Origin: Pithys albifrons albifrons
Lineage: Eukaryota > Chordata > Aves > Passeriformes > Thamnophilidae
Length of the DNA stretch: 64,000 bases
Assembly (NCBI RefSeq): GCF_047495875.1
Contig: NC_092474.1
Coordinates: 14,490,200 to 14,554,199 of the forward strand
Reading direction: 5' to 3'
Shown: piece after piece, positions 1-11,590 of the stretch
How positions within the stretch are numbered: the stretch's first letter is position 1
Layout: every line of letters starts with the position of its first letter
The notes under the pieces: generated by a model
Database searches by the model: none
What the model was told of the DNA's origin: nothing
What the model saw: only the letters and a program-made list of their open reading frames with translations
Translations under genes and position numbers: made by a program

Positions 1-1479
1 CCCTGTGCTCCTTCTCCCAGAGATGACAGGCAGCTCTGATTCTGTCTCTGCTTCTCTTTCTGACCACACCATGGAACATTGTGCCCAGTATATAAACTGG
101 GGGGAGTTACTGGGAAGGGGCAGTCCTGGGTTCAGGAAGGGGGGTCTGGCATCAGTCAGTGGGTGGTGACCAATTGCATTGTGCATCTCTTGGTTTTAAC
201 TTTGTTGCTGTTGTTATCACTGTTATTTACCATTATTACTCTTATTTACTGTTGTTGTTGTTGTATTTTAGTTCATTTTAATTATGAAACTGTTCTTAAC
301 ATACAAGTTTTACTTTGATTGTCCTCCTCCTTCCACCAGGCTGTGGGAGAGAGAGGGAGGGCTGAGCAAGCAGCTGCCTGGGGCTTCCTTTTCATCTGGG
401 CTTAAACCACACCAGGTCTTGGCACATCCATATTCCTCATGCTGAGGCAGAGGAACAAGGATGTGTTATGGCTGAGGGAAGCACAGTTTGCTACACAGGA
501 AGGCTCTTTCACACTAAATTAAGGCATGAATCCAGAAGAGCTGTAGCATTCCTCCCTGGTTCAGTGGGAGCTGGATAACAGGGACACCACGGGGGGAATG
601 TGTATCCCTGCACAGGGAGGCAGCTCGTGGGCTTCTCAAAAGCAGGGCTGGAATCCAGAGCCCTTGAAGGTCTTCCCAGTGGGGCTGCTCGGGGTATTTT
701 GTGCTGCAAACATGAGGCTGAAAAGGGGGTACTTGGGAGCCAAAGTGGGCCAGGAAAGAGAAGGGCTGACCAAGCAGCAGCCAGGCCTCAAGCAGTGCCA
801 GAAGTGCCAGAACGTGGGAAAGAACTCCAGAAAGAATGAGAACCAAACAAAGGAACCATAAAAGGGAAGAGAGAAGGTTGCAAAAAAGGCAGCACCTGGG
901 TCTGTGAAATGGAGCAGAGATTGTCACAGTGATCCGGAGGGATCTGTGGATGGGCTTGGATTCCTCCAGGGGAGAAAGCTGGAGCTGTGGGAATACATGA
1001 GCTTTGTGTGTACAGTCAGTACCTTACAGTGATGCATTTGGGAAAAGTGCTTGGAGAGAAAATAGTGCAGACAGGTCCTTATCAATGGCTGCTGATCTGC
1101 TGATCAGGGAGGTGTGTTGGATGAAGTCAGATTGGCAAACTCACCAATTTTTGGATCAGAATGGGAACAATCAGTAAAAGCTGAAACAAAGCTGTTTGTG
1201 GCTCTACCAAGAACAGCCTTTTGTGAGCAAAGGCATCAGGACCAACTGGTTTCTACACAGCCTGGAAGCAATTTTTTCACCCCAGTGGAGTACCAGAATA
1301 AAAAGTAGTTTATTGTCTTTTCTTTGGCACCACAGGCACTGAAATAGGTTAATTGTAGCTCCAGATGGATGGCTTGATATGACAACAGGGCAGAACTAAG
1401 GTCATTTCGGTGTCTCCTGGACAGATTCATTTTAGCACAGAGAAATTGAACTTATTTCTGGAATAGAATGTTGGAAATA
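1..1479. other. Unique sequence, no gene seen
   Basis: Only short, unconserved open frames occur here. Positions 196-300 are rich in TTG/TTA triplets, a degenerate simple repeat. No recognised transposon end or exon was found. Confidence 0.6.
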
Positions 1480-1762
1480 GAGAATCAGAGAATCCCAGAA
1501 TGGTTTGGGTTGAAAGGAACCTTAAAGTGACCTTAAAGGGACTTACCTCATTCATCCCCTGCCATGGGCAGGGACAGCTCCCACCAGCCCAGGTTGCTCC
1601 AAGCCCCATCCAACCTGGTCTTGGAAAATTCCAGGAATGGGCCAGCCACAGCTTCTCTGCCCAACCTGTGCCAGGGCCTTCCCCTTTCACAGGGAAGAAT
1701 TTCTCCTGTATATCAAACCTAAATTTCCCTACTTTCAGTTTGAAGAGCCATTACCAGGGGAC
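1480..1762 (-). mobile_element. CR1 LINE fragment (group 1 3' end)
   Basis: Read on the plus strand it opens with agaatcccagaatggtttgg, the reverse complement of a CR1 3' terminus. It continues through the CCATGGGCAGGGACA and TTGCTCCAAGCCC blocks typical of avian CR1. It is truncated at its 5' end near the 'cagtttgaag' block. There is no open reading frame of CR1 ORF2 length, so it is a dead copy. Confidence 0.93.
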
Positions 1763-2340
1763 AGCTCAGCTCAGTTTAGAAAATGGGGTGCACTTCTGTC
1801 CAGGGTTTTGAGGAGCATGAGACAGCCCCATGGCCAGTCCACGTGCTCTGGGTTTGCCTGGAGTCACCTCTCCAAACTGGAGATACATTTCCCCTTCCTC
1901 AGCAACTGTTAATGTGTGCAGTACCTCTTTGTAAGGCCAGGCTCAGCTTAAACCATGATGGATGGTGGATATAAAGGTGATGGATGAAGTATGTTAATTA
2001 CACAATTACAGGGAAAATGGAAAAGGGTGCTGGTAAGAAGTAAAATTACTTTGGAGGCTGATACCAACTTCTGGAGCAGTGACAGGGAACACAAAGGAGG
2101 ACAACACAGGGCTCTGTCTGCAGCAGGACTCTCCTGAAACCTTGTCCAAGGTGACTCCAGGGTGGGTGGGTCAGGCAGAGGGTGGGGAAGATGTTTATTT
2201 TTGTTTTATGGCCAGGGCTACAAGATCATTTTTCTACATGTGATCTCCTGGATAAATCCTGCTGAGGGCAGAAGCTCAGACAGGGCTGTTGCTCTGAGCA
2301 CCTTCTGTGGAGGAGAACAGGAGCTTTGATTTAAACATAC
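1763..2340. other. Unique sequence, no gene seen
   Basis: Mixed-composition sequence between two CR1 fragments, with nothing recognisable in it. Confidence 0.5.
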
Positions 2341-2705
2341 AATCAGAGAAACTTTGAATCTCCTGAGCTGGGAGGGACCCCCAAGGTCCATTCAGTCTAA
2401 TCCCTGGCCCTTCACAGACACTCCAACAATCCCACTCTGTCCCTCAGAGCATCATCCAAACCCTCCTGGAGCTCTGACAGCCTTGGGGCTGTGCCCACTG
2501 CCCTGGGGAGCCTGATCAGTGCCCACCACTCTCTGGGGGAAGAGCCTTTCCCTGAGATCCAACCTGACCCTGCCCTGGGACAGCTCCAGCCATTCCCTGG
2601 GTGCTGTCCCTGGTCCCCACAGAGCAGAGCTCAGTGCCTGCCCCTCGAAAGGATGTCAAAGACTCCATTGAGGTCTCCCCCAGTCTCATATTCCCCAGGA
2701 GAACA
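2341..2705 (-). mobile_element. CR1 LINE fragment (group 2 3' end)
   Basis: The antisense CR1 3' end ('cctgagctgggagggacccc') is followed by the GAGCATCATCCAAAC, GCCCACTGCCCTGGGGAGCC and GGTGCTGTCCCTGGTCCCC blocks found in many other copies here. The last 60 bases are diverged and run towards the minisatellite at 2808. Confidence 0.93.
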
Positions 2706-2807
2706 ATTTTCTGTTCATGAAAAGCTAAGTGTGTAATACTCAAGCTGCCATTTCCAGCGGGTCTTGTACTCAGAAATAACCTCAGGAGCTTGAGAGTCCA
2801 GAGACCC

Positions 2808-3758
2808 TGGCAGGGAGTCCCCTGGGAGGAGCAGCCTTCTGGGATGAGGAGTCCCCCTGGGATGAGGAGCTTTCTGGGATGAGGAGTCCCCTGGGATGAG
2901 GAGCCCCCTTGGGATGAGGAGCCCCTCTGGGATGAGGAGCCTCCTTGGGATGAGGAGCCCCCCATGGGATGAGGAGCCCCCTGGGATGACAAACTCCCTG
3001 GAATGAGGAGCCCCCGGGGATGAGGAGCCCTCTGGAATGAGGAACTTGGGATGAGGAGCCCCCCTGGGATGAAAAGCCCCCCTGGGATGAGGAGCTCCCT
3101 GGGATGAGGAGCCCCACTGGAATAAGGAGCCCCCTTGGGATGAGGAGCCCCCTTGGGATGAGGAGCCCCTCTGGGATGAGGAGCCCCCTTGGGATGAGGA
3201 GCCCCCCTGGGATGAGGAGCCCCCATGGGATGAGGAGCCCCCCTGGGATGAGGAACTCCTTGGAATGAGGAACTTCCTGGCATGAGGAGCCCCCTTGGGA
3301 TGAGGAGCCCCCTTGGGATGAGGAGCCCCTCTGGGATGAGGAGCCCTCTGGGATGAGGAGCCCCTCTGGGATGAGGAGCCCCCTTGGGATGAGGAGCCCC
3401 TCTGGGATGAGGAGCCCCCTTGGGATGAGGAGACCCCCTGGAATGAGGAGCCCCCTTGGTATGAGGAGCCCCCTGGGATGAGGAGCCCTCTGGGATGAGG
3501 AGCCCCTCTGGGATGAGGAGCCCCCTTGGGATGAGGAGCCCCTCTGGGATGAGGAGCCCCCTTGGGATGAGGAGACCCCCTGGAATGAGGAGCCCCCTTG
3601 GGATGAGGAGCCCCCTGGGATGAGGAGCCCCTCTGGAATGAGGAGCCCCCCTGGAATGAGGAGCCCCCATGGGATGAGGAGCCCCCCTGGAATGAGGAGC
3701 CCCCTTGGGATGAGGAGCGCCCTGGGATGAGGAGCCCCCCGGGATGAGGAGCCCCCAG
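2808..3758. repeat. 18-bp minisatellite, about 50 units
   Basis: Tandem array with consensus gatgaggagcccccttgg, varying mainly in the C-run and the following CTGGGA/TTGGGA. Because 18 is a multiple of 3, several frames stay open on both strands. This produces minus-strand frames of 423 and 360 codons (2516-3787 and 2715-3797) with low-complexity Gly/Ser/Pro/His translations. The larger one runs straight into the neighbouring antisense CR1, so it is not a credible gene. Confidence 0.95.
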
Positions 3759-3789
3759 GACCAGTCTGTGCTGGCCCTGGTGTGCATTA

Positions 3790-4330
3790 TATTCCACTCA
3801 CGCCTGCAATCGTTGTCAAGGCTGCGAGTGCCCCAGTTTCTGTAATCAAAGCCTTCCCGAGATTTGCATCCCGAAACGCAGATGCTGAGACAGAGCCGAT
3901 TACATAATAACCAGCTTTGTTTATTTGCTTAAACTTCAGTTTGCGTTACATTGGGGAACAAACAGAAAAGTGCCCTTTTTCGCCCCCTCCAAACAGCCAG
4001 AGGGCAGCAGGAGCAGGGGGTGCCCTCCCCGCTGTGCCCCCTCCTGGCACCGGGGCTGGGGGGCAGCTGACCCAGGTGGGCTCTGCCAGCCCCGCGTCTG
4101 ACCGAGAGATTACATGTGAATTAGTGTAATCAGAGCGCTCGGCTCGGGGCTCTGCTGGGGAAACACAACTGAAAATTCACATGCTAATCCAGGGGGCTCA
4201 TCCAAAGGGTGCATTTACATTTCTCTCCCACCTTTTATCCCGGACGATCCCCTCAGAGCGTGGTGTTATGTTCCCGTGTACAAAGGGCTTTTATTCCCTA
4301 CCGATTTCACTGTACAGAGGGGAGGAAAAA
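3790..4330. promoter_or_regulatory. CpG-rich non-repetitive block, candidate conserved regulatory element
   Basis: CpG is clearly denser than in the surrounding repeat-rich DNA, with clusters at 3799-3890 and 4017-4145. A POU-type octamer atttgcat lies at 3862-3869. An inverted pair of TAATC sites, gattaca at 4108-4114 and tgtaatc at 4125-4131, is separated by 10 bp. No transposon similarity was seen. A regulatory role is inferred; conservation was not tested. Confidence 0.45.
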
Positions 4331-6770
4331 AAGACCAACCACCAAAAGATTTCACTCACACACACAAAGTTTTCTGGGCAAAAGCACAACATAGACATGG
4401 CAAATGGTGCAAACTAACCTGTGACCCTGCAGAGGGGGGGCTACTGTATATTGGCTTTGCTAAGAGTGGGGAAGCTGAACAGCATCCTCAGGGAACTGCA
4501 GTGCTCTCACTGCCGTGCAGTCCAGGCAGGAATCAGGGAGGGCACCAGGAATAATCAGCTAATTACCTTCTCATGTCAAGAGGGGAGCATGAGCAGCAAA
4601 AATGTGTTTCAAGGAGCAGAGCTAAAACCAGACAAGTGGAAGGAGCCTGGACTCTTGGAATGATCATCCAGCAAGTGACAACTGCAAATTAGCCAGTGTG
4701 GGCCAGGGACAACCAGAGGTGACAAAACACATACACACTTCAGCCCATCCCTTTACAGAAGATTGTGATTTCCCTTTTTTCTAAGTGCCTTGCAAATGGT
4801 CATTCCTGGGGGCATTTAACCCAAAAATCACATCCTGGAGTCATCTTGTTTCCAAGAACATCCCTGTGGAATTGCCCATCAGAGGAAGTGCCCACATCAC
4901 CCCACTCCTGGTGCCCACTCAAGGCAGGGAGAGGTTTTACTTCTTTTCCCTTGGCAAGAGGATCCAGACCAGTAAATATTGTGGTGACAGGTGACTAAAT
5001 AGGAACTGTTATGTATTAAAAGCAACAAGATAATTGTAGATCCTTGAGAAAGCTCCTGCTGTTGGGATTTCAGGCTGGGAGCCTCCTGCTTGGGAAAAGG
5101 CTGGAATTTGCACCCCTTGGGACCATGCAACCTGAGTTTGCCATGGGAAACTTTCCAACTGCTAGAAATCCAAATAACCTTCCAGTAAAAGGTGCAAAGG
5201 TAAGAACCCTCTGTGGTTTTAATACGTTTTTTTGATGGAAGCATCTTTTGGCTCCTACAACTGGGAGAAGTGGGTTTGATGAGCCCAGTAGAGTTTTTCA
5301 CCCTGCAGCTGTAAAACACAGAAGATAATCCTCAAAGAGCAGCTGGTCATGGTGTCCCTGCTGGAATTTAGGGGTTCCTCAAGGAGTCTCTGTTCTTCAA
5401 GACACAAAATGGGTTTCTCACCTTTCTCCCATGCAGCAGCACATGCTCATCACATCCCAACCCACGTGGCTGTGGCTGGCAGAGAACATCCTGGATATCC
5501 TGGCTGTGGTGTTGGATGACCCCAGGCTCACCCCAGGAGCTCACTGAAGACTTTTACACCAAAAAGATGTAAGATGTGAGGCCCCAATGATGCTTTTCAG
5601 GAGGTCAAAATAACACACTTTTACTGGCAAACATTGGGAAATAAGGGAACTTGGCAAAAGTTTAAAGCAAATCTTCAGTCGACATAAAGCATTTCACAAA
5701 GCACTGACTTAGCAAATCCCAACCCATCCAGGTGTACTCAGATATCTAGAAAAGGAAATCAGGACAAGAAGGAGGGAGAGAGGGAGAATTACAGCTACTA
5801 CCTTAGATCCAGCATGGAACCAGCTAGCAGAAGTCCAAGGATAACATGGGGGTCTTGTAGTGTTGTTTTTATTTGCTCTGGCCTCCATGGCCAACCTCCA
5901 GGTAGGGCTTCTGGTGTGCCAGCCATGACGGATCTGGGTTAGGGGCTCCAGGGGCTGGGCTGTGGGGTTTCTGGTGTGCCACTGGCCAACAGCCATTCTG
6001 GGGCTGGGTTAGGGGCTCTGGGGCTCTGCAGTGGGCAGTGCTCCTGTGGTGCCAGCGACTGCCAGCTGCATTAGAGGCTCTCAGGGAAGTGGGCTATGGG
6101 GGCAGAGCACCATTCCATCTTGGCAGAACATGATCTGCCCCTTCCCACACACAGAGAGTTGTTTCCAGCCATGGTATTTCTTTCAGTCTCTCACAGGTGT
6201 GTCCCTCCAAAGCCACAAGTCTGTGGGAAGGGCAGGGGTGGCTGTGAACTGCAGGGCATACACACCTCGGGGTGAGAGGCCCTGAGTAGGTACGTGCTGT
6301 GAGTGCAACAAGGGGGGCTGCTCCAAGCCAGCCTCCAGATGAAAGCAGACAAGCCCTGGCACATGACCTTTATTGGGAGCTCAGCAGCTCTGATCGATCC
6401 GTTTGAGAAGAGCTGAGGTGGGTGGAAGGAAAGGGCAGGGGGAGATTGACTGGGATTAATGAGAAGTGTGTCCATTCCCACACCCCACCACCCATAGAAA
6501 GGGCTCTGCCATGGGGCTTGGGGCACAGGCAGATCTGTGCCCAGGCAGTGTCTGTGGGAGGGGGGCAGTTCACCCCATCTGCACAGGTTTAACCTTTGCC
6601 ACTTGCTGCTCCTTCAGGCTCTACAAACCAAGTGGGAAAGAAAGGGTTCACTGTGAGGTGACTGTTTCACCAAACAGGGGAAGAACTCATGGTTTTATCT
6701 CGGATGGGGAGATCAATGCAGAGGAGACAGGGAGGGTGAACCTGCTGCTTGCACAGAGCAGACATACCAG
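4331..6770. other. Mostly unique sequence, no gene seen
   Basis: No recognised exon or transposon end. Around 5900-6015 there is a diverged two-copy repeat of roughly 85 bp, marked by 'ttctggtgtgcca' and 'ctgggttaggggctc' occurring twice. The remainder looks like ordinary diverged intergenic DNA. Confidence 0.5.
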
Positions 6771-7215
6771 AGAATCACAGAATGGTTTTGGATGGAAAGG
6801 ACCTTAAAGCTCATCCAGTTCCACCCCCTGCCACAGGCAGGGACACCTCCCACTAGCCCAGGTTGCTCCAAGCCCTGTCCAACCTGGCCTGGGACATTTC
6901 CAGAGATCCAGAGGCAGCCACAGCTTCTCTGGGCAACCTGTGCCAGGGCCTGCCCACCCTCACAGGGAAGAATTCCTTCCTAATATGGAATCTAAATTTA
7001 TCCTTCCTCAGCTTGAAGTCATTCCCTTTTTTCCTGTCCCTCCAGGTCCTTGTCCCAAGTCCCTCTCCAGCTCTCCTGGAGCCCCTTTAGGCACTGGAAG
7101 GGGCTCTCAGGTGTCCCTGGAGCCTTCTCTTCTCCAGGTGAACACCCCCAGCTCTCTCAGCCTGGCTCCAGAGCAGAGGGGCTCCAGCCCTCAGGGCACG
7201 GGGTCTTTGTGTCCA
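6771..7215 (-). mobile_element. CR1 LINE fragment (group 1)
   Basis: Starts with agaatcacagaatggttttg and runs through TTGCTCCAAGCCC, GGCAACCTGTGCCAGGG, AGCTCTCCTGGAGCCCC and TTCTCTTCTCCAGG. It is one of the longer copies here, about 445 bp. It is truncated and non-coding. Confidence 0.95.
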
Positions 7216-7299
7216 GAAACACATTTTCCATTGCAGATGCATCACGTCTCAGTGGGATGGAGACTGACCATAGCTTCCACTAAAAGTACATCCAGCTTA

Positions 7300-7609
7300 T
7301 AGGCAGTTAAATGCCTCCCTGACATCCCATCCCGTCAGATCTCGGAAGCTCAGCAGGGTCAGCCCCGGATTAGTCCTTGGATGGGAGACCTCCTGGGCAA
7401 TGCCGGGGGCTGTAGGTTCCAGTCCTGAGGACTTCACTGGCACCGTCCAAGCTCGCTCGGCTGTGGCAGATGAACCTCAGGACTGAAACGGTGGGGCCAG
7501 TTCTGTGCACGCTGAGCCTCACCTAAACTCCACTGCCCAGGCTGGAAGGGCCCACCCACGTGGGGACAGCCCTGCCCAAATCTGCGTTCAGCGAAGATGA
7601 GCCACATAC
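7300..7609 (+). mobile_element. 5S rRNA-derived SINE-like retroposon, copy I
   Basis: The first part matches vertebrate 5S rRNA over its 3' two-thirds. 'gatctcggaagctcagcagg' covers the box A region and 'tagtccttggatgggagacc' at 7371-7390 matches box C. The match ends at 'gggggctgtagg'. The rRNA 5' end is diverged. About 190 bp of non-rRNA sequence follows, with a perfect 10-bp inverted repeat (7421-7430 and 7475-7484, 44-nt loop) and a tail ending 'gagccaca'. Two very similar copies lie at 40902-41211 and 41569-41858, so this is a dispersed family and not a chance pseudogene. I see no clear target duplication for this copy. Function as a pol III unit is inferred. Confidence 0.8.
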
Positions 7610-8097
7610 GTGGGCCCTGGAACACCCCCTGGACACCCCTCTCAGTGTCCCATCCACATCTCCTCTCCCAGCCCTGCACACCCCCCCTGCACTGACCCCC
7701 TGCTCATCCTGCTGTGCTCTCATTCCTGGCACACCTGGGGCTTCTCTACACAAATCAAGGGGGGATTTTGTGTTCAAATTGGGCAAACATCTTGCTTGGC
7801 TCACATAAATCACGAGGACTTAATAGCTCTGAGTTTTACTGGTTTTATCCCCAATGGGCACAGAAGTACCTCCTTTAAAGAGAAAATCCCACTTCCAAGC
7901 ACAGCATGTCCTACTGCTGAAGGGAGGAAAGGCTGCAGGAGTTTGCAGCAGGAGGGAAAATAAATCTATTTTCTCCTTCTTTTCTTTTTTCCTCCCTTTT
8001 TATATCTCTGCAGAACTGTGGCTTCAGCTGAGTGACCACAACACTGGCAAACCAGGGGCTGAGCAGGCAAGCAGCTGAGCAGCTGAGCTGAGCTGAG
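7610..8097. other. Unique sequence, no gene seen
   Basis: No exon or transposon end recognised. A short imperfect AGCTGAGC/GAGCT iteration lies at 8066-8100. Confidence 0.5.
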
Positions 8098-8162
8098 CAG
8101 GGACACCTCCCACTAGCCCAGGTTGCTCCAAACTCCATCTAGCCTGGCCTTGGACACTTGAA
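8098..8162 (-). mobile_element. Short CR1 remnant
   Basis: Carries the antisense blocks 'agggacacctcccactagcc' and 'tggccttggacact' that sit side by side in full CR1 group 1 copies. Both ends are missing. Confidence 0.8.
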
Positions 8163-9076
8163 AGGTGTTTAAAATAATTACTCTCATTTTTTTCTGGAGT
8201 TCTATCCACACCTTAGAAAATTAGTATTTCTCTTTATCAGCACTTAAGAGTCTAATACTTCTTTCTTTCTACACCTTTAAGCAGCAGCTGGTGGGACTGG
8301 GCTCCCTCCACAGAGAGCACCTCAGGTGTGTGCAGGAACACTTGAGATGTGGCCAACTAACAAGTGATGAAAAATAATGCCAGGGCTGTAATACACTTGC
8401 TAAATTAGGGAAATCCATAAGGATCCTGTCACCCAATGCAATAAATAGCCCCTTGAAGAAATGCCAGTCACTGTGTTGGTGTTGAGCATGATTCCAGTTT
8501 GGAATTCAGGGGAGAAAGCTGTTGATAAGAGCTGCTGGAAAAGAAAACATGAGTAGTGCCAAGAAAGGGTTCACACTGCCCTGATTTTTGGAGTTAGAAA
8601 TGGCTGCTGAGCATCCACAGGGAAGGGGATGCTGGACATGGATGGAGAAGGATTCTGGAGATGTGCCCACATTGAGGCTGGAGAAATCATTCCTACGTTT
8701 TTATCTCTAGTGTGAGCAAAGTCATGAAAAAATGAAAAACTGTACCTGCATCTCTCTCTCTCCCACTCCTCCCCTCCCTCTCTGTTTCTCTCTCTCCATG
8801 TGCACAGCCCTCACACGTGAAAGAACTCCCTTTACCAGAAACTAACCTCCCTTCCTGTAAAAAACAACTTGTGCTTAGCCTAGGGAGGCAATAGCTCCTG
8901 CAAGGGAAAATTCTGCAAGGAAAGGCTGCTCTGATGTCCCATGAATCCTCCACTTGGAATTTGCATGGCCAATAACCTGGCTCTGGCCTTAGGCTTTCCC
9001 TGTAAGGCACAAAAGTGATTTCCATATAATGGGAATGCAGAAAGGAGGTTCAGGGGATATTGTGAAACCTGGAGCT
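8163..9076. other. Unique sequence with a CT-rich stretch
   Basis: A pyrimidine-rich low-complexity run (CTCT/CCCT) spans about 8749-8798. Nothing else was recognised. Confidence 0.5.
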
Positions 9077-9134
9077 CAGGGGAAGGCGTGCCCAGTTCCC
9101 CAGGCTGAGCCCAGTGTTAGATGTGCCCAGTTCT
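9077..9134. repeat. Left remnant of 35-bp minisatellite
   Basis: About 1.6 units of the same motif (gcccagttccccaggctgag) that forms the large array starting at 9729. They are separated from it by the LTR at 9135-9728. The second unit is diverged. Confidence 0.85.
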
Positions 9135-9728
9135 TGAAAAAGAAAAGAGACCAAAAAGCCCCTGGTTTTGTGAAATTTCTATTTCTGCTCTGCAAAGTGT
9201 TGTTTGCACAGCAAGGCCACTAAACAGCATGAAGTGCTGGAGCCACTTTGTTCAGGTACAAATTGTTTAGTAATTACAGAGACGAGTGTACCATGGTGAA
9301 AAGTCATACATTAAACTAAGCTGGACATTTCAACAGGATGTAATGGTAGAGATCCAAGATTTTGTAGCATTAGAGCCAAGGTTTTACAAGTTTGACAGGT
9401 CATGTCACTGAACAAAGAAAAGGCAAAAGTCCAGCAGTGATGAAGACGGTTCAAGGCCACCCCAAGGGTTGAAGTCAGGAGAGCACTACCCAAATTCGAA
9501 GCCAAAAGGAAAGCTCCACCCAAGATTCCACCCAGTCATTAATATGGAAATTAGAAGGTGTTAACTATGAACTTAGGACTATAAAATAGCTTGTTTTCCA
9601 CAAACAAGTTAGGCAAGTTTTTGCCCAGTATGAACCGACTTGCCTCCAACGTTGTCAATAAATACCTTGCTGGTATTAGAACTAAAAACCTTCTCTTAGC
9701 AGTTCTTTGGTGGCATTTTCGCTTATCA
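9135..9728 (+). mobile_element. Solo LTR-like element (LTR-G) inside a minisatellite
   Basis: The element begins TG and ends CA. It is flanked by gttct (9130-9134) and gttcc (9729-9733), a 5-bp target duplication with one difference. Both flanks are minisatellite sequence. A TATA box (tataaaa, 9580-9586) lies about 70 bp upstream of a polyadenylation signal (aataaa, 9657-9662), the normal U3-R layout. No internal viral genes are present. Boundaries are inferred from the duplication. Confidence 0.7.
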
Positions 9729-10550
9729 GTTCCCCAGGCTGAGCCCAGGGGAAGGTGTGCCCAGTTCCCCAGGCTGAGCCCAGGGGAAGGTGTGCCCAGT
9801 TCCCCAGGCTGAGCCCAGGGGAAGGTGTGCCCAGTTCCCCAGGCTGAGGCCAGGGGAAGGTGTGCCCAGTTCCCCAGGCTGAGGCCAGGGGAAGGTATGC
9901 CCAGTTCCCCAGGCTGAGGCCAGGGGAAGGTGTGCCCAGTTCCCCAGGCTGAGGCCAGGGGAAGGTGTGCCCAGTTCCCCAGGCTGAGGCCAGGGGAAGG
10001 TGTGCCCAGTTCCCCAGGCTGAGGCCAGGGGAAGGTATGCCCAGTTCCCCAGGCTGAGGCCAGGGGAAGGTGTGCCCAGTTCCCCAGGCTGAGGCCAGGG
10101 GAAGGTGTGCCCAGTTCCCCAGGCTGAGGCCAGGGGAAGGTGTGCCCAGTTCCCCAGGCTGAGGCCAGGGGAAGGTGTGCCCAGTTCCCCAGGCTGAGGC
10201 CAGGGGAAGGTGTGCCCAGTTCCCCAGGCTGAGCCCAGGGGAAGGTGTGCCCAGTTCCCCAGGCTGAGGCCAGGGGAAGGTATGCCCAGTTCCCCAGGCT
10301 GAGGCCAGGGGAAGGTGTGCCCAGTTCCCCAGGCTGAGGCCAGGGGAAGGTGTGCCCAGTTCCCCAGGCTGAGGCCAGGGGAAGGTGTGCCCAGTTCCCC
10401 AGGCTGAGGCCAGGGGAAGGTGTGCCCAGTTCCCCAGGCTGAGGCCAGGGGAAGGTGTGCCCAGTTCCCCAGGCTGAGCCCAGGGGAAGGTGTGCCCAGT
10501 TCTCCAGGCTGAGCCCAGAGGAAGGTGTGCCCAGTTCCCCAGGCTGAGCT
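9729..10550. repeat. 35-bp minisatellite, about 23 units
   Basis: Near-identical tandem units built on gcccagttccccaggctgag plus gccaggggaaggtgt. Variants are gag/gagc and gtgtg/gtatg. Three units equal 105 bp, so minus-strand frames of 366 and 319 codons stay open through the array. Their 35-residue periodic translations reflect the DNA period and not a protein. Confidence 0.96.
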
Positions 10551-11420
10551 TTGCTTGTGCAGGAGAGGAGCTGCAGAAGCTCAGCCCTGCCCTGTAAGAG
10601 CAGCTCACCCCACCAGGTTTGGTGGAGTGACTCTGGTTCAAACCAGGGCACTGCCAGAGCAGGTTTTATTGTCAGATCAATGAATCTGGAGCACTTCTGA
10701 ATTCAGCCCCTTCATCTGGCCAAGACCTTTAAATGTTATGTTATAACAGCTACATTTCAGCGAGAAGCCATTAGAACCTCAGCCAAAACCTTGTTAAACT
10801 GCTATGACCCCCTAAAGATATAAATTCCCCTTTCTGTGATTCATGGAGCCTATTAATGGTCCCTTAAATATCTCTCCTCCAGCTCCAGCCCTGCAGCACG
10901 GTGGGATGCCCAGTTCAGACTGATGTATCACTGCATGGGACAGATCCTGCTCTTCCCTCACCATCCCCTCTCCTCCTGCACCATGGAGCATGGTCAGTCA
11001 GCTGCATTTCTGGCTGTGCAGGTTGCCAAGAGCAGGAACTGAGGCACAACTCAGCTATTTCTGGACCATCTCCCCATTCAAACATTGTCTGGCTGCTTTT
11101 GTCCCAGGGAGACTCTGGGTCTTGCAGCTGCCCCATGCAGCAGCCCAGCAGGGCAACTGTGCCATGTTATCCCCCACCCCAGGCAAACAAACTGCCCCCA
11201 CCATCCTGCCTGCCTTTATTTGCAGTGCTCAGACACCTCCCCCTCTCACATACATATGGATGGTGTGTATAGATGTATATGGATATATGTGTGCACACTC
11301 TCACAGCACTACTCCTACTCTGATCATGCAAATCCTTCAGTGGCTTTCATTCAGAACCAAAGAGTTTCTATCCCTTTTCCCATCTGAAGAACCCAGTTTG
11401 GTTCATGTTTCCTTCCCCCA
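10551..11420. other. Unique sequence, no gene seen
   Basis: Contains an imperfect ATGTATATGGATATATG-type run near 11255-11295. No exon was recognised. Confidence 0.5.
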
Positions 11421-11590
11421 CAGAATCATAGACTTGTTTAGGTTGGAAAAGGCCATTGAATCCAATTGTTCCCCCAGCACTGCCAAGGCCACCTGTAGCT
11501 CATGTCCCCAAGTGCCACATGTACACAGCTTTTAAATCCTTCCAGGGATGGGGACTCAACCAAATTGCATCAGTTTGAACAGCCTGCAGC
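11421..11590 (-). mobile_element. CR1 LINE fragment (group 3 3' end)
   Basis: The antisense terminus 'aatcatagacttgtttaggt' and 'ggttggaaaaggcc' are followed by the 'cactgccaaggccac' and 'ccagggatggggactc' blocks also seen at 23836. Confidence 0.85.

Noticed and set aside
2516..3787. 423-codon minus-strand open frame
   Set aside because: It is an 18-bp tandem repeat (six codons per unit) that continues into antisense CR1. The translation is purely periodic in more than one frame.
7321..7415. Functional 5S rRNA gene
   Set aside because: The rRNA 5' third is diverged, there is no T-run terminator at the expected end, and the match is fused to unrelated sequence shared by other copies.
9729..10550. 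CRISPR array
   Set aside because: The units are contiguous with no unique spacers, and the genome is vertebrate.
9551..10651. 366- and 319-codon minus-strand frames
   Set aside because: They result from the 35-bp minisatellite. Two frames are open at once and both extend into LTR or unrelated DNA.
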